From assembly GCF_003688855.1 (NCBI RefSeq), contig NZ_REFW01000003.1, forward strand, positions 62,001 through 126,000: a stretch of 64,000 nucleotides of DNA, given 5' to 3'. The stretch comes from Tessaracoccus antarcticus (GTDB lineage Bacteria; Actinomycetota; Actinomycetes; Propionibacteriales; Propionibacteriaceae). The notes under the pieces are model-generated. The model did no database searches. It had not been told where the DNA came from and saw only the letters and a program-made list of their open reading frames with translations. Shown one piece after another: positions 1-10,356 of the stretch. Numbering within the stretch: the stretch's first letter is position 1; the number at the start of each line of letters is the position of its first letter. A program made the translations under genes and the position numbers.

Positions 1-1385
1 ATGCACCGGAACCCCACCTCGGTGTGGACCGCGAACGCGAAGTCCACAGGGGTCGCACCCACGGGCAGGGCCATCACCTCGCCCTTGGGGGTGAAGACGT
101 AGATCTCGTCCTGGTTGATCTCGAACAGCACGGAGTCAAGGAACTCGCCGGGATCCTGGGTCTCCTTGCTCATCACACCCAACTGGTGCATGGCGCGCAG
201 GCCCGCCTCCTCCGGCGTGACGCCCTCGCGGAGGTTCTCCTTGTACTTCCAGTGCGCAGCAACACCGTATTCGGCGCGACGGTGCATCTCGTGCGTGCGA
301 ATCTGGAATTCAACGGGCTCGTTGCTGGCACCGAGGACCGTGGTGTGCAGCGACTGGTACAGGTTGAACTTCGGGTTGGCGATGTAGTCCTTGAAACGCC
401 CGGGGATGGGCTTCCAGGCGCTGTGCGCCACCCCGAGGACGGCGTAGCAGTCCTTCACGTCGTCGACGAGGACGCGCAGGCCGATGAGGTCGAAGATGTC
501 GGAGAAGTCGCGTCCGCGCACCATCATCTTCTGGTAGATCGAGTAGTAGTGCTTCGGCCGCCCGTAGATGGTCGCCTTGATCTTGTTCTCGGTCATCAGC
601 GCCTGGAACTCGCTGATGAGTTCCCGCAGGTAGCGTTCCCGGCCAGGGGCCTGGGTGCCGACCATCTCGACGATCTCCCGGTACACCTTCGGCTCGATGG
701 CGGCGAAGGACAGATCCTCGAGTTCCCACTTGATGGTGTTCATGCCCAGGCGGTGCGCCAGGGGGGCGAAGATGTTGAGCGTCTCGGTGGCGATCCGAAC
801 CTGCTTCTCCTGGCGGAGGAACCCCAGGGTGCGCATGTTGTGCAGGCGGTCCGCGAGCTTGATGACGAGGACGCGCACCTCCTCGCTGGTGGCCATGATC
901 ATCTTGCGGATGGTCTCGGCCTTGGCGGTCTCCCCGTAGGTGACCTTGTCCAGCTTCGTCACGCCGTCCACCATGTGCGCGACTTCGTCGGAGAAGTCGG
1001 CCCGCAACTGCTCCATGGAGTAGTCAGTGTCCTCGACGGTGTCGTGCAGAAGGGCGGCAACGATGACGGGCTCGGTCATGCCGAGCTCCGCCAGGATGGT
1101 GGCCACGGCCAGCGGGTGCGTGATGTAGGGGTCGCCGGACTTGCGCTTCTGGCCGTCGTGGTACTTCTCGGCGGTGCGGTAGGCGCGCTCTATGAGGTCG
1201 AGGTCGGCCTTGGGGTGGTTGCTGCGGACGATCTTGAACAGCGGGTCCAGTACCGCCACCTTGGTGCGGACGGCACCGAGGCGCGCAAGCCTGTGGCGCA
1301 TGCGCAGGCGCGGCTGTTCGGGCCCCGTGGAAACGCGCTGGAACACGCCATGCTCGGGTTGATGCTCGACGGGCAACTCCGCCAT
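1..1385 (-). CDS. relA: Bifunctional (p)ppGpp synthetase/hydrolase Rel, 3' end cut off by window edge
   Basis: Stringent-response enzyme that makes and hydrolyses (p)ppGpp in the cytosol. The visible 461 residues start at the ATG at 1385, which has an AGGAGG nine bases upstream. In order they hold an HD hydrolase domain ([10 protein letters not shown], then [12 protein letters not shown]), a synthetase domain with [13 protein letters not shown], and the start of the TGS domain ([10 protein letters not shown]) where the window ends. The synthetase loop reads RFKD, the RxKD form typical of bifunctional Rel enzymes rather than the ExDD form of synthetase-only RelA. The TGS remainder and ACT domain lie outside. 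The upstream neighbour is a K+ channel gene, whereas in many actinobacteria apt directly precedes rel. Confidence 0.97.
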   Translation of the reverse strand, partial: MAELPVEHQPEHGVFQRVSTGPEQPRLRMRHRLARLGAVRTKVAVLDPLFKIVRSNHPKADLDLIERAYRTAEKYHDGQKRKSGDPYITHPLAVATILAELGMTEPVIVAALLHDTVEDTDYSMEQLRADFSDEVAHMVDGVTKLDKVTYGETAKAETIRKMIMATSEEVRVLVIKLADRLHNMRTLGFLRQEKQVRIATETLNIFAPLAHRLGMNTIKWELEDLSFAAIEPKVYREIVEMVGTQAPGRERYLRELISEFQALMTENKIKATIYGRPKHYYSIYQKMMVRGRDFSDIFDLIGLRVLVDDVKDCYAVLGVAHSAWKPIPGRFKDYIANPKFNLYQSLHTTVLGASNEPVEFQIRTHEMHRRAEYGVAAHWKYKENLREGVTPEEAGLRAMHQLGVMSKETQDPGEFLDSVLFEINQDEIYVFTPKGEVMALPVGATPVDFAFAVHTEVGFRC

Positions 1386-1451
1386 CAGGCACCCCCTCCT
1401 GGATTCATCTCAGTCGTCGAATGGGGGAAGTGTACGCGCACCGGAGCGGTC

Positions 1452-2525
1452 TCAGTCGTCCAGATCCCGCAGACCCTCGACGTGGGTGATCGACTTGCGC
1501 ACGACGATGAGCTGATCTCCGGCTTCCACACGGGCGGCCGTCGAGTCGTAGAAGCGGCGCAGCGTGCCGTTGCGGACCAACCCGATGACCCGTTCGTTGC
1601 CGATTCCGCTGGGGTTGTTGCCCACCTCGTCGGGTCGGGCCTGACGTTGCGTGACTTCCAGGCCGGTGCCGCTGGTGAGGAGGTCCTGGATGATGGCGCC
1701 GAGTTCCGGGCCGATGGCGGACAGGCCCATGAGCCGACCGACCGTGTCGGAGGACGTCACCACGGAGGTGGCGCCGGACTGCTTCACCAGCGGCACGTTC
1801 TCGTGTTCGCGGACCGAGACCACGATGCCGGCCTGGGGGTTGAGTTGCCGCACCATGAGGGTTGTGAGGATGGCGGCGTCGTCCCTGTCCAGACAGATGA
1901 CGACCTCCTTGGCCTTCGAGACCTCAGCACGTCGGAGCAGGTCGCGGCGGCCGGCGTCGCCCTGGAAGGCTGCCAGTCCGTCGAGGTTGGCGTCGCTGAT
2001 GGCCAGTGCATCCCTGTCGACGACGACGATCTTGTCGGCGGCGCGCCCGTGGCGGCGCATGGTGTTGACGGCGCTGCGGCCCTTGGTGCCGTACCCGATG
2101 ACGACGACGTGGTTGCGCATTGTTCTCCTCCACCGCAGGTCGCGGACGATTCGGCTGCCCTCATTGGCCAGCACCTCGATGGTGGTGCCGACCAACAGCA
2201 CCAGGAAGGCGATCCTCATGGGGGTGATCACCAGGGCGTTGATGAGGCGGGCGTGCGGGGCCAGCGGGGTGATGTCTCCGTAGCCGGTGGTGGTGATGGT
2301 GACGGTCGAGTAGTACAGGGCGTCGATGAAGCTGACACCGTCTGCGCCCGTGTTGTCGACGTAGGCGCCCCGGTCGAACCACACCAACAGGGTGCTGACG
2401 AGGAGCAGCAGGCCTGCGAACAGGGCACGTCGGCCCAGTTCCCTGAAGGGGTGCACACCGAGACGCGGCATGCTGACCAGTGACGTCGGGCCGCCCCGCC
2501 TGTCCGCATGACGCATCTTTGCCAT
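1452..2525 (-). CDS. Two-helix potassium channel with TrkA/RCK regulatory domain
   Basis: Predicted K+ channel subunit of 357 residues. A first membrane helix lies near residues 34-50, a pore loop carries the K+ selectivity filter TTTGYGD at about 78-84, and a second helix spans about 95-118. A Rossmann TrkA-N (RCK) domain follows, with the nucleotide motif GYGTKG near 144-149, and a TrkA-C-like domain ends the protein (from about 270). By family knowledge such channels assemble as tetramers with an RCK ring that senses nucleotide or ions. The gene sits 4 bases after apt's stop on the far side and 66 bases before rel. The start at 2525 is the longest; an internal ATG near residue 19 is an alternative. 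Confidence 0.9.
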   Translation of the reverse strand: MAKMRHADRRGGPTSLVSMPRLGVHPFRELGRRALFAGLLLLVSTLLVWFDRGAYVDNTGADGVSFIDALYYSTVTITTTGYGDITPLAPHARLINALVITPMRIAFLVLLVGTTIEVLANEGSRIVRDLRWRRTMRNHVVVIGYGTKGRSAVNTMRRHGRAADKIVVVDRDALAISDANLDGLAAFQGDAGRRDLLRRAEVSKAKEVVICLDRDDAAILTTLMVRQLNPQAGIVVSVREHENVPLVKQSGATSVVTSSDTVGRLMGLSAIGPELGAIIQDLLTSGTGLEVTQRQARPDEVGNNPSGIGNERVIGLVRNGTLRRFYDSTAARVEAGDQLIVVRKSITHVEGLRDLDD

Positions 2526-2529
2526 GGTG

Positions 2530-3066
2530 TCAGACCTTCAGGACGGCGCTGCAGTTGCGGATGCCCAGGCTCTCCAGCCGAGCCCGCCCACCCAGGAACT
2601 CGAGTTCCATGAGCACGCTCACGTGCACCAGTTCGGCGCCCAACTGTTCGAGAAGTCTGGCCGTGGCGCCGATGGTCCCGCCGGTGGCGAGCACGTCGTC
2701 GACCACCAGCACCCGCGCCCCCGACACGATGGCGTCACGGTGCATGTTGAGCTCGGTGGAGCCGTATTCCAGGTCGAACCCCTGCGACACCACATCGCCC
2801 GGCAGCTTTCCGGGTTTGCGGACGGGAACGAAACCCGCCCCCAGCGCCAGCGCCACGGGGGCGGCGAAGATGAACCCGCGCGCCTCCATGCCCACCACCA
2901 CGTCGATGTCCGCGGGGGCCGAGGCCACCAGTTCATCGATGGACGCCTGGAAACCCTTCGCCGAAGCAAGCAGCGGGGTGATGTCCTTGAACACCACACC
3001 CGGCTGCGGGAAGTCCGGAACGTCGCGGATGAGCGACGCCAGCATCTCCAGTCGCGATCCGCTCAT
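2530..3066 (-). CDS. apt: Adenine phosphoribosyltransferase
   Basis: Purine salvage enzyme that joins adenine to PRPP to give AMP and pyrophosphate. The 178-residue product has the usual family length. It opens with the characteristic RDVPDFPQPGVVFKDITPLL segment and carries the PRPP-binding loop VLVVDDVLATGGT. The ATG at 3066 overlaps the secF stop codon by four bases (ATGA), so translation is probably coupled. The same frame stays open upstream inside secF, but that part reads as a shadow of secF. The secF-apt order is common in actinobacteria. Confidence 0.96.
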   Translation of the reverse strand: MSGSRLEMLASLIRDVPDFPQPGVVFKDITPLLASAKGFQASIDELVASAPADIDVVVGMEARGFIFAAPVALALGAGFVPVRKPGKLPGDVVSQGFDLEYGSTELNMHRDAIVSGARVLVVDDVLATGGTIGATARLLEQLGAELVHVSVLMELEFLGGRARLESLGIRNCSAVLKV

Positions 3067-4184
3067 CGGGTGCCCGGCCGCTTCCTGCGGTCCGCACGGG
3101 AACTCGCGGCGCGCGGCTGAGACCGGACGCCGCCGGTGCTCGTGACCGCCACGGCGTCGCCGTCCTCGAGCACGACGTCGTCGCTGCGCCGCATGGACTT
3201 GGCGGTGGCACGCTCTATGCGTCGCGCCAGCGTGGCGCGGTGCTCGACCTGTGCTGGCTCCCGCTCCTTGAGCGTGCTCAGGACCGGGGTGGCGATGAAG
3301 ATGGAGCTGTAGGCGCCGGCGATCATGCCGATGAACAGTGCCAGGCCCAGGTCCTGCAGCGGGCCACTGCTGAGGACGGATCCTGCGATGAGCAGCGACG
3401 CCACAGGCAGCACGCCGATGATGGTGGTGTTGATGGAGCGCACCAGAACCTGGTTGACACCGAGGTTGGCGGCCTGGGAGTAGGTCTTGTTCGAGTCCGA
3501 CAGCCCGGCCACGTTCTCCTTGATCTTGTCGAACACCACCACCGTGTCGTACAACGAGTACCCGAGGATGGTGAGGACGCCGATGACGGTCGCGGGCGTG
3601 ACTGTGAAGCCGACGAGCGCGTAGATGCCGACGGTGATGACGAGGTCGTGCGCCAGCGCCACGATGGCGGCCACGGACATCTTCCAGTCCCGGAACCACA
3701 CCCAGATGAGCAGCATCACGAGAACCACGAACACCACGAGCGCGATTCCGGCCTGCTGGGAGACCTGCTGGCCCCACGAGGCGCCGATGGCGTTGTAGGT
3801 GACGTCCGCGGGGGGCGCCCCCGTCAACTCGGCGATGGCCGCGCGGACGGTGGAGGTCTCCTCCGGGGTGAGCACGCGGGTCTGGATACGGACGGCATCG
3901 GTGCCGATCGAGAACACCTGGGCGCCGAGGTCGGGGACCTCGAAGTTGTCGACGGCGCTGCGCACATCATCGACGGTGGAGGCGGTCACCTGCGTGGGTG
4001 CCTGGAAGTCGGTGCCGCCCTTGAACTCGATGCCCAGCGTGAGGCCACGGATGACCAGCGCGAGGATGGAGACCGTCAACAGGATCGCCGAAATGGCGTA
4101 CCAGAGCTTGCGATTCTTGATGAAGTCGTAGCTCACCTTGCCGGTGTACAGGCGATGGGCCAGGCCCAGTTTGGTGGTGGACAT
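3063..4184 (-). CDS. secF: Protein translocase subunit SecF
   Basis: Membrane partner of SecD that uses the proton motive force to help pull secreted proteins out of the SecYEG channel. It has a first membrane helix after residue 25, the periplasmic motif GIEFKGGTDF, and a C-terminal five-helix RND-like block with the family segment GYSLYDTVVVFDKIKEN. The C-terminal tail of about 60 residues is basic and low complexity. Two ATGs stand in tandem (4187 and 4184). The AGGAGG lies one base from the first and four from the second, so 4184 is preferred. The start region overlaps the secD stop; apt follows with a four-base overlap. Confidence 0.96.
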   Translation of the reverse strand: MSTTKLGLAHRLYTGKVSYDFIKNRKLWYAISAILLTVSILALVIRGLTLGIEFKGGTDFQAPTQVTASTVDDVRSAVDNFEVPDLGAQVFSIGTDAVRIQTRVLTPEETSTVRAAIAELTGAPPADVTYNAIGASWGQQVSQQAGIALVVFVVLVMLLIWVWFRDWKMSVAAIVALAHDLVITVGIYALVGFTVTPATVIGVLTILGYSLYDTVVVFDKIKENVAGLSDSNKTYSQAANLGVNQVLVRSINTTIIGVLPVASLLIAGSVLSSGPLQDLGLALFIGMIAGAYSSIFIATPVLSTLKEREPAQVEHRATLARRIERATAKSMRRSDDVVLEDGDAVAVTSTGGVRSQPRAASSRADRRKRPGTR

Positions 4185-5752
4185 CATGCCTCCTGCGCGA
4201 TGCGCGTGGTGCGGCGGGTGCGGCGGCCCAGCAGGGAGTCACGGGAGACTCCCATGTGGGTGGGGTCGAGGCCCGAGAGCTTGTGACCCTCGCCGAAGAA
4301 CTTGGTGCGCCCGAGCAGCTGCATGAGCGGGTGGGTGAAGAAGAAGATCACGGCGAGGTCGATGAGCGTGGTGAGACCCAGCGTGAACGCGAACCCCTTG
4401 ACGCCCCCGACGGCCAGGATGAACAAGACGATGGCCGAGAGCAGGCTCACGAGGTCGGCCACCACGATGGTGGGGCGGGCCTTGACCCAGCCCGTGTCGA
4501 TGGCCGAGCGCAGGCTGCGCCCGTCCCTGATCTCGTCGCGGATGCGTTCGAAGTAGATGACGAACGAGTCGGCCGTGATCCCGATGGCCACGATGGCACC
4601 GGCGATGGCGGGCAGGTTGAGGGAGAACCCCACCGCTGAGCCCAGCAGAACCATGGACGCGTACGTCGCGAGTGCAGCCACCAGCAGTGAACCGAGGACC
4701 ACGAAGCCGAGCCCGCGGTAGTAAGCGAAGCAGTAGGCCATGACGATGGCAAGACCGATGAGTCCGGCGATGAGTCCGACGCGCAACTGCTCGCCGCCGA
4801 GCGTGGCGGAGACGCTCTCCACCTGGGACGGTTCGAACGTCAGGGGAAGGGAACCAAACTTCAGGACGTTGGCGAGCGAGGCTGCCGTGGCCTCCGTGAA
4901 GTTGCCGCTGATCTGGGCGTTGCCGCCGGTGATCGCATTGGTGACCGACGCGTTGGACTGGACCACGCCGTCGAGCACGATGGCGAACTGGTCCTGCGGG
5001 GACTGCTTACCCGCCAGCGCACCAGTCAGCTGCGCCAGCGCCGTGGCGTCCTCACCCTTGAACTGCAACGTCACGACGGGGGCGAACTCGCCCTGCGGGA
5101 TGCCTGAGGAGGCGGAGGCGACCTGCTTGCCGGTGATGGCCACGGGTGCCAGGAGGAACTTTGTGGTTTTGGCGTCGTCGCACGCGAAGAATGCCGCATC
5201 AAGCCGGTCGGGCGTCTTGGTATCGCATTCGAACGCCGCAAAGGCGCTCTGGTCCGCCTCGGTGGGCTGGTACGCCAGCACCTGGTCGATGGAGAGCTTG
5301 ACACCCTCATCACCCTGCTCAGGAGTGGGCGGGGCTGTCGGCAGACCGGGTCCCTGGCCCTCCGGCGGCGGCGTCGCACCGGCGGGGGCGGTTGCGAGGA
5401 CCGGCCGGAAGGCCAGCTCAGCCGTGGCACCCACGAGCTCCACGAGGTCATCGCGCTGCACGTTGGGTGCGGAGACCACGATGTGGCGGTCGCCCTGTGT
5501 GGCCACCGACGCCTCGCCGACGCCGAGGCCGTCGACGCGCTGCTGGATGATGTTCTTCGCCAGTTCCAGGGACTCAGCCGGCACCGACTTGTTGGTGGCG
5601 TTGAGCGTGATGGTCATGCCGCCCTGGAGGTCCAGGCCGAGCTTCGGTGTCCAGGTGCGTGTGCCGGCCATGATCGCAAACATGATGCCGATCACCACCA
5701 GGAGCATCAGCAGGACCACTGCCGGACGTGATTTGCGGGAGCTAGTTGCCAC
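4184..5752 (-). CDS. secD: Protein translocase subunit SecD
   Basis: SecDF membrane subunit of 522 residues. It has an N-terminal membrane helix, the GLDLQGGM motif, and the P1 motif IIQQRVDGLGVGEASV. A long periplasmic domain contains a proline-rich insert (around residues 120-145, PPPEGQGPGLPTAPPTPEQ), and six C-terminal helices follow with SFVIYFERIRDEIRDG. The proline-rich insert is an actinobacterial-style linker with no known catalytic role. It lies between yajC and secF in one operon and overlaps the secF start. Confidence 0.96.
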   Translation of the reverse strand: MATSSRKSRPAVVLLMLLVVIGIMFAIMAGTRTWTPKLGLDLQGGMTITLNATNKSVPAESLELAKNIIQQRVDGLGVGEASVATQGDRHIVVSAPNVQRDDLVELVGATAELAFRPVLATAPAGATPPPEGQGPGLPTAPPTPEQGDEGVKLSIDQVLAYQPTEADQSAFAAFECDTKTPDRLDAAFFACDDAKTTKFLLAPVAITGKQVASASSGIPQGEFAPVVTLQFKGEDATALAQLTGALAGKQSPQDQFAIVLDGVVQSNASVTNAITGGNAQISGNFTEATAASLANVLKFGSLPLTFEPSQVESVSATLGGEQLRVGLIAGLIGLAIVMAYCFAYYRGLGFVVLGSLLVAALATYASMVLLGSAVGFSLNLPAIAGAIVAIGITADSFVIYFERIRDEIRDGRSLRSAIDTGWVKARPTIVVADLVSLLSAIVLFILAVGGVKGFAFTLGLTTLIDLAVIFFFTHPLMQLLGRTKFFGEGHKLSGLDPTHMGVSRDSLLGRRTRRTTRIAQEA

Positions 5753-5797
5753 AGTCTTCTTTTTTCTCTTCTTGTTGGAAGGGAGGCGGTCAGTGCC

Positions 5798-6232
5798 TCA
5801 GTTGTCGAACTTGCGCTGGAGTTCCTCGGCCGTCATGTCACGCTCACCGCGGGGGTCGAACGTCACGTCCTCCTCGACGACGGCATCCATGTCCTGGACC
5901 GACGCGTCAGAAAGTGGCGACTCCTCGACGAGGCTGTCGGAATCGACCTCATCTGCGAACTCGAACTCCTCCTCGTCCTCGGTGGCCGGGCGGGCGATGT
6001 TGCCCTTGACGATGGTGATCTCCGTGCCGGGGGCCAGTTCGACGATGGCCTGCCGCTCACCGAGGTGGCGAATGGTGGCAAAGATGCCGGAGGTGAGCAG
6101 CACACGGGTCCCGGGGGTGAGTGCGCCGATCGTTGCCTGGTGTTCCTTCATGCGCTTCTGCTGCGGGCGGATCATGAGGAAGTACATGAGCGCGCCGAAC
6201 GCGACGATCATCAGCAAGAATGTTGGGTCCAT
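5798..6232 (-). CDS. yajC: Preprotein translocase subunit YajC
   Basis: Small accessory subunit of the SecDF-YajC complex, 144 residues. A single N-terminal membrane helix (residues 2-22) ends with the family signature FLMIRPQQKRMKEH. A soluble YajC domain follows with LTPGTRVLLTSGIFATI. The C-terminal 45 residues are strongly acidic (a run EDEEEFEF and further E/D), giving an extended negatively charged tail. The gene is upstream of secD by 45 bases and downstream of ruvB by 75 bases. Confidence 0.94.
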   Translation of the reverse strand: MDPTFLLMIVAFGALMYFLMIRPQQKRMKEHQATIGALTPGTRVLLTSGIFATIRHLGERQAIVELAPGTEITIVKGNIARPATEDEEEFEFADEVDSDSLVEESPLSDASVQDMDAVVEEDVTFDPRGERDMTAEELQRKFDN

Positions 6233-6307
6233 GGTTCTTCCTTCGCTGGAATGCGGGGTTGGCCAGCGCTCAGAATAGCCGACGTGGCGCTGGGTGCCTG
6301 ACAGGGA

Positions 6308-7342
6308 TCACTCGGCGTCGCCGAAAAGTGCCGGCGCCACGCCTGCGGGTGGCCGTAGACCAAGGTGCGACCAGCCTGCGTGGGTGGCCACCCGTCCGCG
6401 TGGTGTCCGCATCATGAGCCCCTCCCTGATGAGGAACGGCTCCGCGACCTCGGAGACGGTCTCCGTCTCCTCCCCCACGCTCAGCGCCAACGTCGACAAC
6501 CCCACCGGGCCGCCGCCGAAGAGTCGGCAGAGGGCGTCGAGTACCCCACGGTCGAGGCGGTCGAGACCCAACTGGTCCACCTCGTACATTTCCAGCGCAG
6601 CGCAGGCGACGTCGAGGTCCACCACGGGATGCTTCTTGACCTGTGCAAAGTCCCGGACCCGGCGCAGGAGCCGGTTGGCGATGCGGGGTGTGCCCCGGGA
6701 GCGCGACGCGATCTCGTCGGCGGCGCGGGCGTGGATGGTGACGCCGAGCTTGGCCGCGGACGTGTGGACGATGCGGGCCAGGTCAGCGTCCTCGTAGAAG
6801 TCCAGCTGTGCCGTGAACCCGAACCGGTCACGCAGGGGGCCTGGGAGCAGCCCGGCGCGGGTGGTGGCGCCGACGAGCGTGAACGGTGGAAGCTCAATGG
6901 GAATGGCGGTGGCGCCGGGTCCCTTGCCGACGACGACGTCGACGCGGAAGTCCTCCATGGCCAGGTACAGCAGCTCCTCGGCGGGGCGTGCAAGGCGATG
7001 GATCTCGTCGATGAAGAGGACGTCGCCCTCACTGAGCCCTGACAGGATGGCGGCGAGGTCCCCGGCGTGGGTGATGGCCGGTCCCGACGAGATCCTCAGC
7101 GCCACGCCCAGCTCGACGGCAATGATCATGGCCAGCGTGGTCTTCCCGAGACCGGGGGGTCCCGAGAGAAGCACGTGGTCTGGGCTGCTTCCCCGGTGGC
7201 GCGCAGCATCCAGCACCAGCCCCAGCTGGTCACGGACCCGGGGCTGGCCGCCGAACTCGGAGAGGCTGCGGGGCCGCAGCGCGGACTCGAAGTCGCGCTC
7301 CTCCGGCAGGATCTCCGGATCAACCTCGGAGTGCTCCATCAT
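6308..7342 (-). CDS. ruvB: Holliday junction branch migration ATPase RuvB
   Basis: Hexameric AAA+ motor that, with RuvA, drives branch migration of Holliday junctions. The 344-residue product shows the Walker A motif [11 protein letters not shown], the Walker B motif with DEIHR, sensor region GATTRAG, and the C-terminal winged-helix domain with [11 protein letters not shown] and TPRGR. Tandem ATGs at 7342 and 7339 overlap the ruvA stop codon, so the start is one of those two. Longer in-frame extensions fall inside ruvA and are not credible. The ruvC-ruvA-ruvB order is standard. Confidence 0.97.
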   Translation of the reverse strand: MMEHSEVDPEILPEERDFESALRPRSLSEFGGQPRVRDQLGLVLDAARHRGSSPDHVLLSGPPGLGKTTLAMIIAVELGVALRISSGPAITHAGDLAAILSGLSEGDVLFIDEIHRLARPAEELLYLAMEDFRVDVVVGKGPGATAIPIELPPFTLVGATTRAGLLPGPLRDRFGFTAQLDFYEDADLARIVHTSAAKLGVTIHARAADEIASRSRGTPRIANRLLRRVRDFAQVKKHPVVDLDVACAALEMYEVDQLGLDRLDRGVLDALCRLFGGGPVGLSTLALSVGEETETVSEVAEPFLIREGLMMRTPRGRVATHAGWSHLGLRPPAGVAPALFGDAE

Positions 7343-7950
7343 CGCTTCGCCAGCGAGTTCAACGCAGAGCGCATCAGCTTCCCGATGGCGATGTCCGGCT
7401 CCTCCTCCACGAGGTGGGCCACGGTGTCGCACGCGGCGGCGGCGTCACGACTCGACCAACCAAGTCCCTGGAGTCCCTCCTCCACCTGCTCACGCCACCT
7501 CTCGCCGGTTGCCGCGACCGCACGGGGGGCATCACCGGTGGCGGCGGCCAGGAGGAGGACCTTGTCCTTCAGCTCGATGACGAGCTTCTGTGCGCCCTTG
7601 CGTCCGATGCCGGGCACGCTGCACAGCCGGTTGAGGTCCTCGCTGCTGATGGCCTGCCGCAGTTCCGAGGGGCTGAGGACCGACACGATGGCCACGGCCA
7701 GCTTCGGGCCCACACCCGAGGCCGTCTGGACCAACTCGAACGCGTCACGTTCGGCCGGGTCGTCGAACCCGAACAGGGTCATGGAGTCCTCGCGCACCAC
7801 GAGGCTCGTGTGGACGGTGACGGGCTCCCCCAGACGCAGGCCCGCTGCCGTGGCGGGGGTGGTGAAGGCCTTGAAACCCACGCCGCCGACGTCGATCGTG
7901 AACGTCGTCGCACCGGCCTCGAGCACAGTGCCGCGCAGTTGCTGGATCAA
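7339..7950 (-). CDS. ruvA: Holliday junction branch migration protein RuvA
   Basis: Tetrameric Holliday-junction-binding protein that loads RuvB. The 203 residues contain an N-terminal OB fold starting MIQQLRG, tandem helix-hairpin-helix motifs (around [15 protein letters not shown] and [22 protein letters not shown]) and a C-terminal RuvB-contacting domain. It overlaps ruvC by four bases and ruvB by four bases, so the three proteins are probably translationally coupled. Confidence 0.97.
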   Translation of the reverse strand: MIQQLRGTVLEAGATTFTIDVGGVGFKAFTTPATAAGLRLGEPVTVHTSLVVREDSMTLFGFDDPAERDAFELVQTASGVGPKLAVAIVSVLSPSELRQAISSEDLNRLCSVPGIGRKGAQKLVIELKDKVLLLAAATGDAPRAVAATGERWREQVEEGLQGLGWSSRDAAAACDTVAHLVEEEPDIAIGKLMRSALNSLAKR

Positions 7951-8468
7951 CGTCTACTCCTTGCTTCGGCCGCCGCGGCGGCATAACGATTCGTGTGTCC
8001 ACCACGCCAGGCGTGACAGATGGCAAGCGCCAGGGCGTCGGCGGCGTCGGCAGGTTTCGGCGGCGCCGACAGCTTCAGAATCCGGGCCACCATGGCACCC
8101 ACCTGCGCCTTGTCGGCGTTGCCGGAGCCGGTGACGGCGGCCTTCACCTCGCTGGGCGTGTGGAACGTGACGGGTAGACCTCGTCGGGCCCCGATCAGCG
8201 CGGCGACGCCGGATGCCTGGGCCGTGTCGATGACGCTGCCCAGGTTGTGCTGCGCGAACACCCGCTCGATGGCAACGGCCTCGGGTGAGTAGGTGTCGAA
8301 CCACTCCTCCAGGCCGACGGCGATCTCCGCCAGCCGGCGGGCCACGTCGAGCGCGGGGTCACTGCGGACCACACCGACGGCCACCAGCGTGGGAGGGCGC
8401 CCCACGGTGCCCTCCACGATACCGACGCCACACCGGGTGAGGCCCGGATCAATACCCAGTACACGCAT
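7947..8468 (-). CDS. ruvC: Crossover junction endodeoxyribonuclease RuvC
   Basis: Dimeric endonuclease that cuts Holliday junctions symmetrically. The 173 residues begin [14 protein letters not shown], which supplies the first catalytic Asp (D7). The acidic residue of AIERVF (E69 region) and the C-terminal [15 protein letters not shown] segment complete the acidic active site typical of RuvC. It is first in the ruvCAB group, 27 bases after the yebC-like gene. Confidence 0.97.
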   Translation of the reverse strand: MRVLGIDPGLTRCGVGIVEGTVGRPPTLVAVGVVRSDPALDVARRLAEIAVGLEEWFDTYSPEAVAIERVFAQHNLGSVIDTAQASGVAALIGARRGLPVTFHTPSEVKAAVTGSGNADKAQVGAMVARILKLSAPPKPADAADALALAICHAWRGGHTNRYAAAAAEARSRR

Positions 8469-8495
8469 GGCCGGGCCCCCGCTCGATGGTCAGAC

Positions 8496-9269
8496 TCAGT
8501 CGTCGCTGTTCAGGGAGGCTTCGACCTCGGGGGTGAGGTCGAGGTTCGTGAAGACGTTCTGCACGTCATCGGAGTCCTCGAGGGCGTCGATGATGCGGAA
8601 CACCTTGTGGGCGACCTCAGCCTCGTCGACAGTCTGGTCGAAGGACGCCACGAATCCCACCTCGGAACTGTCGTACTCCATGCCCGCCGCCTCGATTGCC
8701 TTGCGGACATCCATCGTGTCGTTGGGGTCGCAGATCGCCTCCCAGGAGTCGGCGGCGTCAGACACCTCCTCCAGCCCGGCATCCAGGGCGGCCTCAAGGA
8801 TCGCGTCCTCGCTGACGTCCTTGCCGTCCTGGTGCTTGGGCACGGTCACGACGCCCTTGCGTGCGAACATGCGCGCCACGGAGCCGGCGTCGGCCATGGT
8901 GCCGCCGTTGCGGGTCACCGCAACCCGGACGTCGGAGGCGGAGCGGTTGCGGTTGTCGGTGAGGCATTCGATGAGCATGCCAACGCCGGCGGGGCCGTAG
9001 GCCTCGTAGATGATGGTCTCGTAGTCGGCACCGCCGGATTCCACCCCCGAGCCGCGCTTGACGGCGCGGTCGATGTTGTCGTTGGGGACTGACGACTTCT
9101 TGGCCTTCTGGATGGCTTCGTAGAGGGTGGGGTTTCCTGCGATGTCGCCACCGCCAATGCGCGCCGCGACCTCCACATTCTTGACGAGCTTGGCAAACAA
9201 TTTGCCGCGCTTTGCGTCAATGATCGCCTTCTTGTGTTTTGTGGTTGCCCATTTGGAGTGGCCAGACAT
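8496..9269 (-). CDS. YebC/PmpR family transcriptional/translational regulator
   Basis: YebC/PmpR/TACO1-family protein, 257 residues. It begins [28 protein letters not shown], the family's hallmark start, and keeps [13 protein letters not shown] and the [21 protein letters not shown] segment. Members are described as DNA-binding regulators in some bacteria and as translation factors easing ribosome stalling in others, so the exact role here is open. It lies directly upstream of ruvC, the usual arrangement. The protein has a typical acidic C-terminal end (NSDD). Confidence 0.95.
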   Translation of the reverse strand: MSGHSKWATTKHKKAIIDAKRGKLFAKLVKNVEVAARIGGGDIAGNPTLYEAIQKAKKSSVPNDNIDRAVKRGSGVESGGADYETIIYEAYGPAGVGMLIECLTDNRNRSASDVRVAVTRNGGTMADAGSVARMFARKGVVTVPKHQDGKDVSEDAILEAALDAGLEEVSDAADSWEAICDPNDTMDVRKAIEAAGMEYDSSEVGFVASFDQTVDEAEVAHKVFRIIDALEDSDDVQNVFTNLDLTPEVEASLNSDD

Positions 9270-9304
9270 GCATCCCGCCTCGATAGGAGTTCGATAAGTC
9301 GTCG

Positions 9305-10267
9305 TCAGCTTACAGACTCAGCGACCGGGATGGTTTTGGCCATGAGTACCACGGCGTCGCGGGACTCGTAGCCGAGCGAGCCGTGAAGGAAGCGCGGCAG
9401 ATTTGGGTCCTGCGTGTCCACCCCGATACCGGCTCCGGGACATCCGGACTGCGCCATCGACACCATCGTGTGCTCCAGCAGGCCGCTGGCTATCCCACGG
9501 CGACGGTGCGCCGGGTGGACGCCGAGCCTGTCGGTCCACCCCTCCACCACCCCGTCCATTGCGGCGGCGTCGTCGATGCCGGACAGCGCGTAGCCCACCG
9601 CCTCCTCCCCCTGCAAAGCGACCCACGACCAGTCCGGCCGGATGCGGGGCAGTGACTTGTCCCAGTGGTCCTGATCCGCGGGTACGTCCGCCAGAAAGCA
9701 GAGGTGGTGGAGATTGTGCACTTCATCGCTGCGGGACAGTTCGAACGGCACGAAATCGATGCCGTCGATCGATCGTGGAGTGGGAACATCATCCAGGCGG
9801 CGGTGCATGTCGAAGAAGTGTCGTTCCTCGTGGAAACCGGTGGAGCGCAGGAGGTGGCGCAACCCCGGTTGGACATCCTCGACGTAGCTTCCCAGCCACA
9901 GGTCCAGGCCCGGTCGGTGCCTGTCGCGCCATGCCATGGCCCGGGCCTCCTGCCAGGCGATGAGGTTGCGTCCGATCGACAGGTCGCGGTGCGTCGGGTG
10001 GACCCCACCCGCCAGCGTCACACGAGCCCGTTTCGGGTCGGTGTCCGGAACGTTCCAGCCGTACGCCACGAGACTGCCGTAGTGGTCCCACCCGCCGACG
10101 CAGTCGTCCTCCAACGACGCCAGCCATGCGGTACGCCCCAGCTGCTCCACGCCCGAGAACATCGTGTCGTCAAACACTTCGATCTGCTCTCGGAGGTGGG
10201 TGAGTTCACCCGCGTCCTCTGCCGTCATCAATCGCCACTGCAAATGGTCCTCGACCCAATGGTCCAT
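9305..10267 (-). CDS. Tandem GNAT-domain acetyltransferase
   Basis: Predicted acetyltransferase of 320 residues with two GNAT modules. The first carries [17 protein letters not shown] (around residue 100), the second the clear acetyl-CoA motif [17 protein letters not shown] (around 255). Tandem GNATs of this size include mycothiol synthase (MshD), but I do not see enough to name a substrate. The ATG at 10267 is chosen because a GGAGG lies about six bases upstream; the frame opens 12 codons earlier. It is transcribed behind or near yebC with a 35-base gap. Confidence 0.8.
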   Translation of the reverse strand: MDHWVEDHLQWRLMTAEDAGELTHLREQIEVFDDTMFSGVEQLGRTAWLASLEDDCVGGWDHYGSLVAYGWNVPDTDPKRARVTLAGGVHPTHRDLSIGRNLIAWQEARAMAWRDRHRPGLDLWLGSYVEDVQPGLRHLLRSTGFHEERHFFDMHRRLDDVPTPRSIDGIDFVPFELSRSDEVHNLHHLCFLADVPADQDHWDKSLPRIRPDWSWVALQGEEAVGYALSGIDDAAAMDGVVEGWTDRLGVHPAHRRRGIASGLLEHTMVSMAQSGCPGAGIGVDTQDPNLPRFLHGSLGYESRDAVVLMAKTIPVAESVS

Positions 10268-10356
10268 GCCGGCCTCCCTGCGCCAATGCTGGGTGAACGG
10301 CAAGGCTACACGGGCCCTTGTGTATCAACGATGATTACCCGACCAGCGGCCGCGCC

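Noticed and set aside
24-2483. 819-codon open frame on the plus strand
   Set aside because: It lies antisense to rel and the K+ channel gene. Its composition is that of a GC-rich shadow frame with no known motif.
3067-3777. Upstream extension of apt through secF
   Set aside because: The frame is open but overlaps secF, whose own frame carries all family motifs.
4740-6278. Long plus-strand open frame over secD and yajC
   Set aside because: Rich in Ser, Ala and Arg with no domain; antisense to clearly real genes.
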